60,137 bases of DNA, taken from Candidatus Accumulibacter propinquus. GTDB lineage: Bacteria > Pseudomonadota > Gammaproteobacteria > Burkholderiales > Rhodocyclaceae. How positions within the stretch are numbered: the first letter of the stretch is position 1; every line of letters begins with the position of its first letter. The position numbers and the translations under genes were made by a program. Of this stretch, positions 44,449 to 54,706 are shown piece after piece. The notes beneath the pieces are model-generated. The model worked only from the letters and a program-made list of their open reading frames with translations, had not been told where the DNA came from and searched no databases. The stretch covers positions 1 to 60,137 of the forward strand of contig JADKBU010000008.1 of assembly GCA_016714935.1 (NCBI GenBank). Direction: 5' to 3'.

Positions 44449-47274
44449 TCACCGTTCCAGATCATGCTCGCCGCAGAGCCGCAGCATCTCCCGACGTGTT
44501 GCATCGCGCAGGCGCACCGCCGCCGTCCAGTCTTCTCCGGTCGGTTCCAGCAGCGGCCCGATTTCGTAGGCCAAGTGGCCGCGCCGCGGCATCCACGTCC
44601 GATCGCGCAGGACTGCCCGGGTGCCCTTCAGGCCGCTCACCAACACCGGTACCCCGGCCCGCGCTGCGGCGACAAACGCCCCCATGCGAAAGGGCTTGAG
44701 ACCCGCTTCACGCGAGAATGTGCCTTCGGGAAAAATCACCACATGCTGCCCTCGCTGCAGCGCAGCGACGATGCCATCAACATCCTCGACGCTTTTCGAC
44801 GCCTCGAAGCGCTCGACAAACAGGGTCCCGAGCGCGCGCAGGAAAGCGTGTAGCAAGGGTTGATCGACGAACTCGCGTTTGGCCACAAAGCTGTAAGCCC
44901 GACTGGGTGGCAGGGCCGCGCACAGCAGCAGCGCGTCGAAATAGCTGCAGTGGTTAACCAGCAGGAGGTGGGGTACTGTCGGCAGATCCCTGTCCGGGAT
45001 GGTGCCCACGGGCATGCCCACCAGCGCCAGAAAGATCCGGGCTGAGCGATGAACGATACGGCGCCCGATCGTCGGCGCCCGCAGGACCAGTACAGACAGC
45101 ATGACCGGCACCGCCAGAAGGAGAAAGATCGTCCAGCACCAGACGCCAAAAGTCCACCGGCCAAAACGCCCCACCGACTCGGCCAGGCGCGCGCGCAGTG
45201 ATGCCACGCCAAGGCGCCATAGCTGCTGTCGATCAGGGACCACGCTGGCGCCGACCAAACCGCGCTCGAAGGCTTCACGTGATGCGTTGCGGCGGATCTT
45301 GCCGCTCGATGTCTTGAGCACCGAATTCGGTGGCGCCAGCACGACCTCGTCAGCCGGCATGCCGATGGCGTCGACCGCAGCTGCGTTGATCGCCTGCCGC
45401 AGCGCCTCGCGCAGGCCGGGATCCTGCTCACGTGTTTCGGCCAGCACAACCAGCCGCTCGGTGGCATTGGCCGGATCCGTGCTGGCGAATACCGCGACGC
45501 ATCCGCGCCGGACTCCCGGCAGGTTGCTGACCGCCTGCTCGAGTTCGTAGGGATAGAGATTGCGACCACCGCGGATGATCAGATCCTTGACCCTGCCGGT
45601 CAGATAGATCTCGCCGTCAACGGTATAGGCGAAATCGCCGGAGTCCAGCCAGCCATCGCGGAAAAGGGCTTGCGTCGCCAGCGGATTACGGAAATAGCCT
45701 ACCGTCGCCGACGGACCGCGAAACTGCAAGCGCCCGACGCGCCGGTCGGGCAACTCGTCCCCATGCTCATCGACCAGGCGGATCTCATGCCGCGGCAGGA
45801 CCCGACCACAGGCCGGCACGCGCACCAGATCGGCTTCGCCGCTTGCGGCGGGGATCGCGCACTTGCGATTGACCAGAGCTTCGCGCTCGATGTTGTCGAT
45901 GCGTGGGCCGCGTCCCAGTGCTGGGAAGGCCAGTCCAACCGAGCATTCGGCAAGGCCATACACCGGGGTGATCGCCTCCGCGCGCAGGCCATACGGCGAA
46001 AAACGCTCGGCAAAGGCTTCCAGGGTTGCAGGACTCACGGGCTCGGCACCATTGAGTGCCAGCCTCCAGGACGACAGATCGAGTCCCACAAGGTCAGCGT
46101 CGGCCAGTTTTCTCGCGCACAGATCGTAAGCGAAGTTCGGTGCCGGTGAAAGCGTACCGCGATGCTGCGAGATGGCCCGCAGCCAGCGCACGGGACGCGA
46201 AAGAAAGGCCAGCGGCGACATCAACACCAGACGCATGCCGAAATAGAGCGACCCGAACCAGGCGCCGATCAAGCCCATGTCATGATAGAGCGGCAGCCAG
46301 GAAACGAAAACGTCCTCGCTGCAGACTCCGACAGCCTCGCCCATGGCACGCAGGTTGGCCAACAGGTTGGCGTGGCTGAGGACCACGCCCTTGGGATCAC
46401 CGGTGCTGCCCGAGGTATATTGAAGGAAGGCAATGTCGTCTGCTGTGGCGCGGTAGAGCAGGCTGATCGCCTCGATGTCGAGTTCCTCAGGGGTCAGGAC
46501 TTCGCGCAACGTCGGTGCCTCGGCACGCAGCAGCGCGGCAACCCCTTTCGCCTGTGGCACGGTGATGATGAACACGGCCTGGGCGTTATCCAGGATGCGC
46601 GCATGCCGGCGCAGGTGATCCTCGATCTGCGCCAGCCTTGCCGGAGGATAGATCGGGACCGGAATGCCGCCGGCCAGCATCACCCCAAAAAAGCTCGTCA
46701 GATAGTCGCGTCCGGTAGGCAACATCAGGGCAACCGTCTGACGTGGTAGCAAGCCGCGTGTCACCAGGCCGGTGGCTACCCGGCGCGCCTGTTCGAGCAG
46801 TCCGCCATAGGTGATGCTTTCCGGAGCACCCTGCTCGCCGCCACCATCGCCATAGAGCAACACGTGTAGACGCTGCGGATTGCGCACGGCATGCCATTCG
46901 AGGACTTCGACCAGCGTACACGCCTGCTCGGGAAAGCTGGTCGGACCGGCGGCTGGGGCGAACTCGACGGTCGCCGCCGAAAAACCGTCATCCCCAGCCC
47001 GGACAATGAACTGCAGCAGGTCCTGCGGCGTCTCTGCTTCAGCGAGTGCCGACTCGGGTAGCGACTTGCCGAACTCGCTACCCACGCGCAACAGCAGTTC
47101 GACGCGCGCCAGGCTATCCAGGCCCAGTTCACGCTCCAGATGGCTGCGCATGTGCACGTGTTCGACACGTCCCGGGCGGGTCTCCTCGACCATTACCGAC
47201 ACCACCCGCAAGAGTCTTGCCGAAACCTCGGACGATAGCTCCGCCGGCAGACCTTCCCCCAACTTTCCGTTCAC
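44449..47274 (-). CDS. Acyl carrier / acyl-AMP ligase / acyltransferase fusion
   Basis: A 941-residue multi-domain lipid enzyme. Residues ~10-95 are an acyl carrier domain with the phosphopantetheine Ser in LGLDSLARVEL. Residues ~115-690 are an AMP-binding fatty acyl ligase of FAAL type: YTSGSTGDPKGVVLSH, then YGLAECSVGLAFP, and DSGDFAYTVDGEIYLTGRVKDLIIRGG. A hydrophobic stretch (about 720-750) may anchor it in the membrane. Residues ~760-930 are a PlsC-type acyltransferase with NHCSYFD (HX4D) and FPEGTFSREAG. It could activate a fatty acid, load it on its own carrier domain and transfer it to a lipid acceptor (inference). The acceptor is unknown. Confidence 0.9.
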   Translation of the reverse strand: MNGKLGEGLPAELSSEVSARLLRVVSVMVEETRPGRVEHVHMRSHLERELGLDSLARVELLLRVGSEFGKSLPESALAEAETPQDLLQFIVRAGDDGFSAATVEFAPAAGPTSFPEQACTLVEVLEWHAVRNPQRLHVLLYGDGGGEQGAPESITYGGLLEQARRVATGLVTRGLLPRQTVALMLPTGRDYLTSFFGVMLAGGIPVPIYPPARLAQIEDHLRRHARILDNAQAVFIITVPQAKGVAALLRAEAPTLREVLTPEELDIEAISLLYRATADDIAFLQYTSGSTGDPKGVVLSHANLLANLRAMGEAVGVCSEDVFVSWLPLYHDMGLIGAWFGSLYFGMRLVLMSPLAFLSRPVRWLRAISQHRGTLSPAPNFAYDLCARKLADADLVGLDLSSWRLALNGAEPVSPATLEAFAERFSPYGLRAEAITPVYGLAECSVGLAFPALGRGPRIDNIEREALVNRKCAIPAASGEADLVRVPACGRVLPRHEIRLVDEHGDELPDRRVGRLQFRGPSATVGYFRNPLATQALFRDGWLDSGDFAYTVDGEIYLTGRVKDLIIRGGRNLYPYELEQAVSNLPGVRRGCVAVFASTDPANATERLVVLAETREQDPGLREALRQAINAAAVDAIGMPADEVVLAPPNSVLKTSSGKIRRNASREAFERGLVGASVVPDRQQLWRLGVASLRARLAESVGRFGRWTFGVWCWTIFLLLAVPVMLSVLVLRAPTIGRRIVHRSARIFLALVGMPVGTIPDRDLPTVPHLLLVNHCSYFDALLLCAALPPSRAYSFVAKREFVDQPLLHAFLRALGTLFVERFEASKSVEDVDGIVAALQRGQHVVIFPEGTFSREAGLKPFRMGAFVAAARAGVPVLVSGLKGTRAVLRDRTWMPRRGHLAYEIGPLLEPTGEDWTAAVRLRDATRREMLRLCGEHDLER

Positions 47275-47472
47275 TGTCGCAACTCCCTGTCTCCCAACTG
47301 GCTGCCGCGGATCGTGTGCGACCGACCCCTTCGCCTCCGGCTACGCCGGTCGGCAGACCTTCGGGGTACCGCCGTCAGCCTTCCGGCAATCATCGAACCG
47401 GCGCGAGTCTACCAGACTGGCCGCAACCGCGGCGCTGGGCGCGACCGCCCGCGTTCCTTTACAGGGCATCGA

Positions 47473-49636
47473 TCACGAAGCTTCGGAGAGCACAAAATCA
47501 ACCCGTCCGGTTTCCAGGTCGGCTCGGACAAGTTTCACCTGCAGGCGGTCACCGAGACGAAAGCGTCTGCCGCTACGCTCGCCGAGCATCTGGTGCTTGA
47601 TACTGTCGTATTGAAAGTAATCTTCGCCAAGCTCGGAAACGTGTACCAGTCCTTCGACATACACCTCGTCGAGGGCGACGAAGACACCGAAAGGGACCAC
47701 CGCCGCAATCGTCCCGGCGAACACTTCGCCAATACGGTCACGCATGTAGTAACACTTGAGCCAGTTGCCGACATCGCGTGTCGCTTCATCCGCGCGCCGT
47801 TCGGTCATCGAGCAGTGCAGACCGATATCTTCCCATTTGCCGGGCGCGTAGTGCGCCCCGGCGAGCACCGCCTTGATCGAACGATGCACAAGCAGGTCGG
47901 GATAGCGACGTATCGGCGAGGTGAAATGCGTGTAGTGTTCGTACGACAGGCCAAAGTGGCCGACATTGTCGGGACTGTACATGGCCTGCCGCAGCGAGCG
48001 GAGCATGACCGTCTGCAGCAACTGCGCATCGGGGCGGGTCTTGATGCTGTCCAGCAACAGGGCATAATCCTTGGCGGTCGGATCGTCCCCACCGCCAAGG
48101 CCGATACCGAACTCCTTGAGGAAGTTGCGCAGGGCCTCGAGTTTCTCCGGCGTCGGACCTTGATGAATCCGGTACAGGCAGGGCTGCCGGTTGCTTTGGA
48201 GAAAAGCCGAAGCACAGACATTGGCAGCCAGCATGCACTCCTCGATCAGTCGGTGCGCGTCGTTGCGGCGCACCGGAACGATGTTCTCGATCTTGCCCTG
48301 CGCGTTGAACAGCATCATCGTCTCGATGGTTTCGAAGTCGATCGCACCGCGCTTGCCGCGTGCCTCGCCGAGGACCTGGAACAAGGCGTAGAGCGCCTGC
48401 AGATGCGGCAGCAGACGCTGGTGAAGATCGCTCTCCGGCTTCGTCACACCGTCCAGCCAGTTCCAGACCTGGTCGTAGGTCAGCCGCGCGTGCGAGCGGA
48501 AGACCGCCGGATAGAAACGGTAGTCGGTGATCTCGCCGGTGTGGTCAATAGCCATGTCGCAAACCATCGCCAGGCGTTCGACGTCGGGATTCAGCGAACA
48601 CAGACCGTTGGAAAGCTTCTCCGGCAACATCGGAATCACCCGGCGCGGGAAATAGACCGAGTTGCCACGCTCGCCGGCGTCACGATCAAGTGCCGTGCCC
48701 GGCTGTACGTAGTGACTGACGTCCGCGATGGCCACCAGCAAGCGCCATCCGCCGCCATTTTTCTCCGCGAAAACCGCATCATCGAAATCCTTTGCCGTTT
48801 CTCCGTCAATGGTCACCAGCGGCAGGGCCCGCAAGTCCGTGCGGCCTTCCCAATCGCTGGCTACCAACGTCTCCGGCAAGGCATCGGCTTCTGCAAGCGT
48901 CCTGGTCGAGAACTCGAATGGCAAGTCATGCTTGCGCAAGGCGATCTCGATCTCCATGCCGGGGTCTGCATAGTTGCCGAGCACCTCGACGATGCGCCCG
49001 ATCGGCTTTGAATGCCGGTCTGGCTGTTCGATGATCTCGACGGTAACCACCTGGCCAGATATGGCCGTGCCGCCACCGCCCGGCGCGACCAGGATGTCCT
49101 GGTTGATACGGCGATTTTCCGGGACCACCAGCGTAATGCCATGCTCAATCAGCACGCGGCCAACGACCCTGGTATTGGCCCTCTCCAGGACCTCGACGAT
49201 CACTCCCTCGCGGCGCCCGCGGCGATCGACCCCGATCACGCGCACCAGCGCGCGATCGCGATGCAGGACTTTGGTCATCTGACGGGCCTCGAGGGAGAGG
49301 TCCTCGCTACCATCATCCGGGACGAGGAAGCCATAACCGTCGGGATGTCCCTCGACGCGCCCGGCAATCAGGCTGGCACGTTCCGGCAGGATGTATGAGC
49401 CTTTGCGGTTGCGCAACAGTTGGGCTTCGCGTTCCATCGCCCGCAAGCGGCGTTGGAACGCGTCCAGCTTCAAGCTTGTCGATATCGAGAAGTTCGCGGA
49501 GTTCCTCGAAGGGCACTGGCCTTCCCTGTTCCTCAAGGACCTGCAGGATATATTCGCGGGAAGGCAAGGGATTCTCGTAGCGCTTGAGTTCGCGTTCCAG
49601 ATAGGGATCGCGGCGGCGAACGGCCGACAGTTTCAT
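47473..49636 (-). CDS. rnr: Ribonuclease R (one frameshift near 49470 as sequenced)
   Basis: A 3'-5' exoribonuclease that degrades structured RNA. The true start is probably the ATG at 49636 (MKLSAVRRRDPYLERELKRY), with AAGGA upstream; the N-terminal helix-turn-helix REYILQVLEEQGRPVPFEELRELL follows. The frame changes near 49470, from LDIDKLEA to LDAFQRRLRAME. Cold-shock-like domains are followed by the RNB catalytic domain (DGETAKDFDDAVF) and a C-terminal S1 domain (GTIAAVVPFGVFVALDEVYVEGLVHVSELG). It lacks the long basic tail of the E. coli enzyme. It is upstream of the carrier/ligase gene and divergent from tRNA-Leu. Confidence 0.93.
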
Positions 49637-49684
49637 TATTGACATTCCTTCATGTTCCTATAGAATTCGGTCTTCGCTGGAGAT

Positions 49685-49771
49685 GCCCAGGTGGCGAAAT
49701 TGGTAGACGCGCTAGGTTCAGGTCCTAGTGGTGGCAACACCGTGGAGGTTCGATTCCTCTCTTGGGCACCA
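49685..49771 (+). tRNA. tRNA-Leu (anticodon CAG)
   Basis: An 87-base tRNA with a long variable arm and encoded CCA. The acceptor stem pairs GCCCAGG with the 3' side CTTGGGC (one G-U). The anticodon loop TTCAGGT gives CAG. The variable arm TGGTGGCAACACCGTG is typical of class II tRNAs. Confidence 0.96.
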
Positions 49772-49783
49772 GGCAATACACGA

Positions 49784-49806
49784 AGGCCCCGATTTTCGGG
49801 GCTTTT
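49784..49806 (+). terminator. Rho-independent terminator after tRNA-Leu
   Basis: A stem of GGCCCCGA and TCGGGGCT with a three-base loop, followed by a T run, just downstream of tRNA-Leu. Confidence 0.85.
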
Positions 49807-50187
49807 TCGTTTTCTGACGACCCCCTCAAGGCTGCACCGCACGCAGCAGGCCGTTGTGCAACCCGGCCTGTACTCATTGTACGCCATCACGCCTGCCCCC
49901 TCGTGACGAACAGGCATAACTCCCCTCCCAGCATTCCCCGCAGGCGGCCGCATCGGCCCGAACCGCTGGGCCCTCGTGGCTTTCACTGCATGGCCCGGAG
50001 CCGGGCGCTTCTCAGGTCAAGTGCTACGGCGACGCATCGAGAATGCTGGCCAAAGTCTCCGAAAATTTTTCTCACTACTAGCCAACGCGCGTGAAAATAT
50101 GGATACTACGGTGCCGGAAGGTCGCCAGCAGCTTACTGCTGCGAGAATGAGAACCAGTTCCAACTTAGCCACCTGTTAGGAATCCAG
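49807..50187. other. Intergenic region upstream of the methylmalonyl-CoA decarboxylase operon
   Basis: This 381-base region contains no recognised gene. A short hairpin (CAGCAG, CTTA, CTGCTG at 50126-50141) lies about 50 bases before the mmdA ATG, within the probable leader. It has no T run, so it is not a typical terminator. Confidence 0.45.
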
Positions 50188-51738
50188 ATGACGATACGAC
50201 CGGAGTTGATAGAAAAGCTGCGCGCGAAGCGCGACAAGCTCACTGAAAACGTCAGTCCAGAGAAGCTGGAGGCGTTGCACGCCAAGGGTTTGCTGTCGGC
50301 TCGCGAGCGCCTCGACACCCTGTTTGCCGAGGGCACGTTCCAGGAACTCGGTCTGCATGCCGCGCACAACGCGACGTCCTTCGGCATGGCCGGGCGATCC
50401 CTCCCCGCCGACGGGGTGATTACCGGCAACGGCTACGTCGGGAATACACAGGTCGCAGCGTTCAGCCAGGATTTCAGCGTCGTCGCCGGGACACTGGGCA
50501 AGATGCAGGCCCGAAAGATCACGCGGATCATGCGCCATGCCCTGAAGATCGGTGTACCGCTGGTGGCCTTCAAGGATTCAGGCGGTGCGCGCATTCAGGA
50601 AGGCGTCGATGCGCTCTCCGGCTACGGCGATGTGTTCTACGCCAACGTCCTGCTCTCTGGGGTCGTGCCGCAGATCGCGGTGATCTGCGGTCCGTGCGCG
50701 GGCGGTGCCGCCTACTCGCCGGCGCTGATGGACTTCGTGATCATGACCCGCAACAACGCGCACATGTTCCTCACTGGCCCTGAAGTGATCAAGGCGGTCA
50801 CCGGCCGCGCGACGACGATGGCGGAAGTCGGCGGCGCCGAGATGCATTCGACGGTCAGCGGCAACGCCCACTTCGTTGCCGAGGACGACCGGCACGCGAT
50901 CGCACTGGTCAAACAATTGCTGTCTTATCTGCCGGCCAGCAATACCGAGGATCCGCCGCACGATCTCGCCGTTCCGATCGAGGAAAGAAGACCCCGGAAT
51001 CAATGACTGCATTCCGGACAGCCCATCCGACCCCGCTCGACATGTATGCGGTCATTCGCCGTGTCGTGGACCAGGGTGAACTGCTCGAAGTCCATGCCGG
51101 CTTCGCCCGCAACGTGATCGTCGGCTTTGCCCGCATCAGCGGCGTCGTCGTGGGCATCGTTGCCAACCAGCCGATGGTGATGGCCGGCGCGCTCGACCTC
51201 AACGCGGCCGACAAGGTGGCCCGCTTCGTACGAACGTGCAATATCTTCAACGTGCCGGTGGTGACTCTGGTCGATGTGCCGGGTTTTCTGCCTGGTGTCG
51301 AGCAGGAACGCAGCGGTAGCAGTCGGCATGGCGCGAAAATGCTATTTGCTTACGGATCATGCACCGCGCCGAAAATCACGGTGATCCTGCGCAAGGCTTA
51401 TGGGGGCTCCTACCTTGCCATGTGCAGCCAGGAAATGGGAGCCGACATGGTTTACGCCTGGCCAACAGCCGAGATCGCCGTGATGGGCGCCGAGGCCGCG
51501 GTCAAGATCCTCTACCGCAAGGAACTCGATCGGGCCGAGGATCGCCAGGCAAAGGCTGCTGAACTGGCGCAGGAATACCGTGACGAATTCGCGTCGCCCT
51601 GTATCGGCCAGCAATTTCTACATCACCGACGTGATTGAACCGCAGGACACGCGCTGGATGGTCGCACTCGCGCTGCGCAAGATTCTCGACAAGCGTGAAC
51701 TCAGGCCGGCGAAAAAGCACGGCAACATTCCCATGTAA
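50188..51738 (+). CDS. mmdA: Methylmalonyl-CoA decarboxylase alpha subunit (three one-base frameshifts as sequenced)
   Basis: The carboxyltransferase that moves CO2 from methylmalonyl-CoA to biotin in a sodium-pumping decarboxylase. Family text is clear: DSGGARIQEGVDALSGYGDVF, CGPCAGGAAYSPALMDFVIM and GSCTAPKITVILRKAYGGSYLAM. Frames change near 50990 (extra A), 51045 (extra C in a C run) and 51607 (extra G); correcting each restores EEDPGINDCIPDSPSDPLDMYAV and ASNFYITDVIEPQDTR to the stop at 51736. The propionyl-CoA carboxylase beta subunit is a close alternative, but the following delta, biotin and beta genes point to the decarboxylase. In the reductive direction this yields propionyl-CoA. 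Confidence 0.9.
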
Positions 51739-51761
51739 TCGGCAACGGAAGGAAGACCCCC

Positions 51762-52097
51762 ATGGTGTCTGACGCCATTTTCAAGGCGCTGCAAGTCTAC
51801 GGCATCGCCATTGTCATCTCGCTGGTGGTTGCCGTCCTGATCAAGGTGCTGGTTGCGGTGACCGGCCGGATCGAAAAGGCGAAGCCGATCGACGTGCCGA
51901 CGGGAACCGTCTGCCCCATCGGACTCGGCGTTCCGGATGAAGACGTCGCCGCGCTGTCCGGCGGCGATCTTCGTGGCCATCGGCGCACCACATCTTGCAC
52001 ATTGCACCAACCAGCCATGGCTGGGCAGCAGGCGCACGCGCCGCCCAGCATTCCCATACGCCGGGGCCCACGGGCCGAGGCCCCAGATAGAAGGTAG
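51762..52097 (+). CDS. mmdD: OadG-like delta subunit of the decarboxylase (frameshifted near its middle)
   Basis: A small membrane subunit that assembles the alpha and beta parts of sodium-pump decarboxylases. One N-terminal transmembrane helix (IFKALQVYGIAIVISLVVAVLIKVL, about residues 5-30) is followed by a short cytoplasmic part. After VPDEDVAALS the likely frame becomes AAIFVAIGAPHLAHC, as in family members, so one base is probably wrong near 51958. The exact end is uncertain; the next gene begins at 52110 with AAGGAGC upstream. Position between alpha and biotin subunits supports the call. Confidence 0.72.
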   Translation: MVSDAIFKALQVYGIAIVISLVVAVLIKVLVAVTGRIEKAKPIDVPTGTVCPIGLGVPDEDVAALSGGDLRGHRRTTSCTLHQPAMAGQQAHAPPSIPIRRGPRAEAPDRR

Positions 52098-52109
52098 AAG
52101 GAGCAAACA

Positions 52110-52565
52110 ATGCCCAGACAATTCAAGGTGACCGTCAACGGACGCGAGTACGAGGTCAGCGTTCTCGAACTCACTGCCGGCCAGGCGGCGCAGCAATCCC
52201 GCTCCGGCCGCTCCGATGGCGGTAGCGGCCGCAGGAGCGCCACCAGCGCCGCACCGGCCGCGGCGGCGCCGCGACCAGCCGCGGTTGCCGGAGCCGGCGA
52301 CGAACTGGCCGGCATGGGTGGCGTCGTGGTCGAAGTGGACGTCAAGGTCGGCCAGACCGTGGCGGCCGGTGATCGGCTGCTGGTCCTCGAAGCCATGAAG
52401 ATGAAAACCCCGGTCATGGCGACGCGCGCGGGTCAGGTCACACGCGTGCTGGTCGCACCCGGCGATGCGGTCGAGGGCGGTCAGCCGCTGCTGACCATCG
52501 CTAGAGCCAGGCCAACAGGCAGGAGCGAGTTCCTGTCGTCTGCAACTCGATGCGCGGGCGGATGA
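52110..52565 (+). CDS. mmdC: Biotin carrier (gamma) subunit of methylmalonyl-CoA decarboxylase
   Basis: A biotin-dependent carrier. The N-terminus (MPRQFKVTVNGREYEVSVLE) is typical, then an Ala/Pro-rich flexible linker (about residues 35-65), then the biotinyl domain (about 68-135) with the biotinylated Lys in VLEAMKMKTPV. It shuttles the carboxyl group from the alpha to the beta subunit. The last ~20 residues after LLTIA look spurious: a missing G near 52500 would give LLTIG followed by a stop at 52502-52504, the usual length. It lies inside the mmdA-D-C-B operon. Confidence 0.9.
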   Translation: MPRQFKVTVNGREYEVSVLELTAGQAAQQSRSGRSDGGSGRRSATSAAPAAAAPRPAAVAGAGDELAGMGGVVVEVDVKVGQTVAAGDRLLVLEAMKMKTPVMATRAGQVTRVLVAPGDAVEGGQPLLTIARARPTGRSEFLSSATRCAGG

Positions 52566-52597
52566 TTCCTGCCGCCTGGCGCGAGGACTGGAAGCGT

Positions 52598-53818
52598 ATG
52601 GAAGGCATTCATTTTTCTCGATCTGTTCCAGGGCATTGCCACGCTGATGGCGTCCGAGCCGAAAATCATGTTCGGGCGCATCTTCCTGATGTTGCTCGGC
52701 TTCCTGCTGATCTATCTGGGCTCCAGGAACATCCTCGAACCCTTGCTGATGATCCCCATGGGCCTGGGCATGTCGTCGGTCAACGCCGGGGTGATGTTCC
52801 TCGACGGCAACAAGATGGGGACACTGTTCGTCGACCCCCTGATGTCCGATCCGATCGAACTGATGAACATCATGCAGATCGACTGGCTACAACCGATCTA
52901 CACGCTGACCTTCAGCAATGGTCTGATCGCTTGCCTGGTGTTCATGGGGATCGGCGTCCTGCTCGATGTGGGTTACGTGATGGCGCGCCCCTTCCAGAGC
53001 ATGTTCATTGCCCTCTTCGCCGAACTGGGAACCATCGCCGTTTTTCCGATTGCCGTCTGGCTGGGCCTCAATCCGGGCCAGGCCGCTGCCGTCGCCACCA
53101 TTGGCGGTGCTGACGGCCCGATGGTGCTATTCACCTCGCTGGTGCTGGCCAAGGATCTCTTCGTGCCGATCACGGTCGTTGGCTACCTCTATCTCGGTCT
53201 GACCTATGGCGCTTACCCTTACCTGATCAAGTGGCTGGTACCCGAGCGCATCCGCGGGATCAGCATGGCCGCCGACCGCGGACCGAAGATCAGCCGCTCG
53301 CAGAAGCTCACCTTTGCCGTGGTGGCATGCACGCTGCTATGCCTGCTGTTTCCGGTGGCTGCGCCGCTGTTCTTCTCGTTGTTTGTCGGCGTCGCGGTGC
53401 GCGAAAGCGGTATCGACGCGTTTACCAAACTGCTCGGGAGGTGTTTCTCTACGCGGCAACCTTCTTCCTCGGCCTGACACTGGGCGTGCTCTGCGAGGCC
53501 AATACCCTGCTGGAGCCGACGGTGCTCAAGCTGCTCCTGCTGGGGATGCTGGCCCTGACGATCTCGGCCCTTGGCGGCCTTCTCGGCGGTTACATTCTCT
53601 ATTTCTGGAGTGGCCGCAAGTTCAACCCGATCATTGGGATTGCCGGGGTCAGTTGCGTACCGACCACGGCCAAGATCGTGCAGAAGGTTGCCAGTGCGGC
53701 CAACGCTGGGGCTATCGTCATGCCACAGGCGCTCGGCGCCAACATCAGTGGCGTAATCACTACGGCGATCATCGCCGCAACCTATGTGGCATTGCTGCGC
53801 CAACCCATTTCAATGTAG
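52598..53818 (+). CDS. mmdB: Sodium-translocating decarboxylase beta subunit (two frameshifts as sequenced)
   Basis: The membrane subunit that decarboxylates carboxybiotin and exports sodium ions. Typical text is present: MIPMGLGMSSVNAG, FMGIGVLLDVGYVMARP, GLNPGQAAAVATIGGADGPMVLFTS and GAIVMPQALGANISGVITTA. About ten transmembrane helices are expected. The ATG at 52598 needs one base removed near 52603 to read FIFLDLFQGIATL. A second break near 53443 (a G run one short) leads to VFLYAATFFLGLTLGVLCEANTLLEP. The sequence is OadB-like, so it cannot by itself separate methylmalonyl-CoA from oxaloacetate decarboxylase; the acyl-CoA-type alpha subunit decides. Confidence 0.9.
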
Positions 53819-53982
53819 CCTTACGCACCAGGGGAGGAGATCTCGGCGCAGAAGGGAATGGTCGCCAGGAACGGGCCGCGCCACCTCCTCGTGGCAGACC
53901 GTTGCCGACGCGGCTTCTTCCGGAGGAGATACGAGGACCATGACCGGCACCCAGGCGGGTACCAACCGCGATCAGGGGTCGC

Positions 53983-54564
53983 TTACTTCTCGGCGTCTTT
54001 CGAGTGCTTCACTGTATCAGTGGGAAAACCGGGAAGCGGTAGACTGGTGAACAAGGTGCGCGTCTGAGTTTTCAATTGGTCCTGCATCTGGTGGAGCATC
54101 TTCCGGCTCTGCTCCATATAGGTGGCCATCATCGTCTGCATCGCCGGACCCTGGAAGTTCATGAACTGCGACCACATGTCGTTCTGCATCATCTGGCTGT
54201 TGCTTTCTCCGTAGAGCTGCTGCGACTGTTCCTGCAGCTTCTTCTGGAAGTCCACGAACGACTTCATGTTCGTTTCCAGATACTTGCCAAGCATTCCCTG
54301 CATCGCGTGGCCGTAGAAGCGGATCATCTGCGCCAGCAGATCGGTGGTAAACAACGGGACACCTGCCGCCTCTTCCTCAAGGATGATCTGCAGCAGGATA
54401 CTGCGGGTAATGTCTTCGCTGGTCTTGGCATCGAGGACATTGAAGTTTTCTCTCGATAGCACCAAATCCCTTGACATCGCTCAAGGTGATGCTGAAGCGC
54501 TCGTCTTGGTGTCGTAAAGACGACGGTTCGGGTATTCCTTGATCAGGCGCAACTGCTCGGGCAT
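53983..54564 (-). CDS. phaR: Polyhydroxyalkanoate synthesis repressor PhaR (two frameshifts as sequenced)
   Basis: A regulator that binds DNA and PHA granules and represses phasin genes. The start at 54564 (MPEQLRLIKEYPNRRLYDT) is the PHB_acc_N signature. The frame breaks near 54510 (a missing G before DERFSITLSDVK) and near 54474 (an extra G before DLVLSRENFNVLDAK). The C-terminal PHB_acc-type segment follows (EDITRSILLQIILEEE, then FYGHAMQGMLGKYLE) and a Gln/Met-rich helix. It is downstream of phaB on the same strand, a common order. Confidence 0.92.
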
Positions 54565-54648
54565 GACGACCCTTCCTCCATGTGCAGATCACTCGGCGAA
54601 CGCTCTTTCGCGCACCTATGATGCAATGCAACACAATTATACGCCAGC

Positions 54649-54677
54649 CAAAAAAACAGGCTCCTGTTGGAGCCTGT
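54649..54677 (-). terminator. Rho-independent terminator downstream of phaB
   Basis: ACAGGCTCC (54656-54664), a four-base loop and GGAGCCTGT (54669-54677) form a nine-base stem. Read on the minus strand it is followed by seven T residues. It separates phaB from phaR, so phaR may have its own promoter or arise by read-through. Confidence 0.85.
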
Positions 54678-54706
54678 CCTGACTGCTGTAAAACAAAATC
54701 CTGCGT

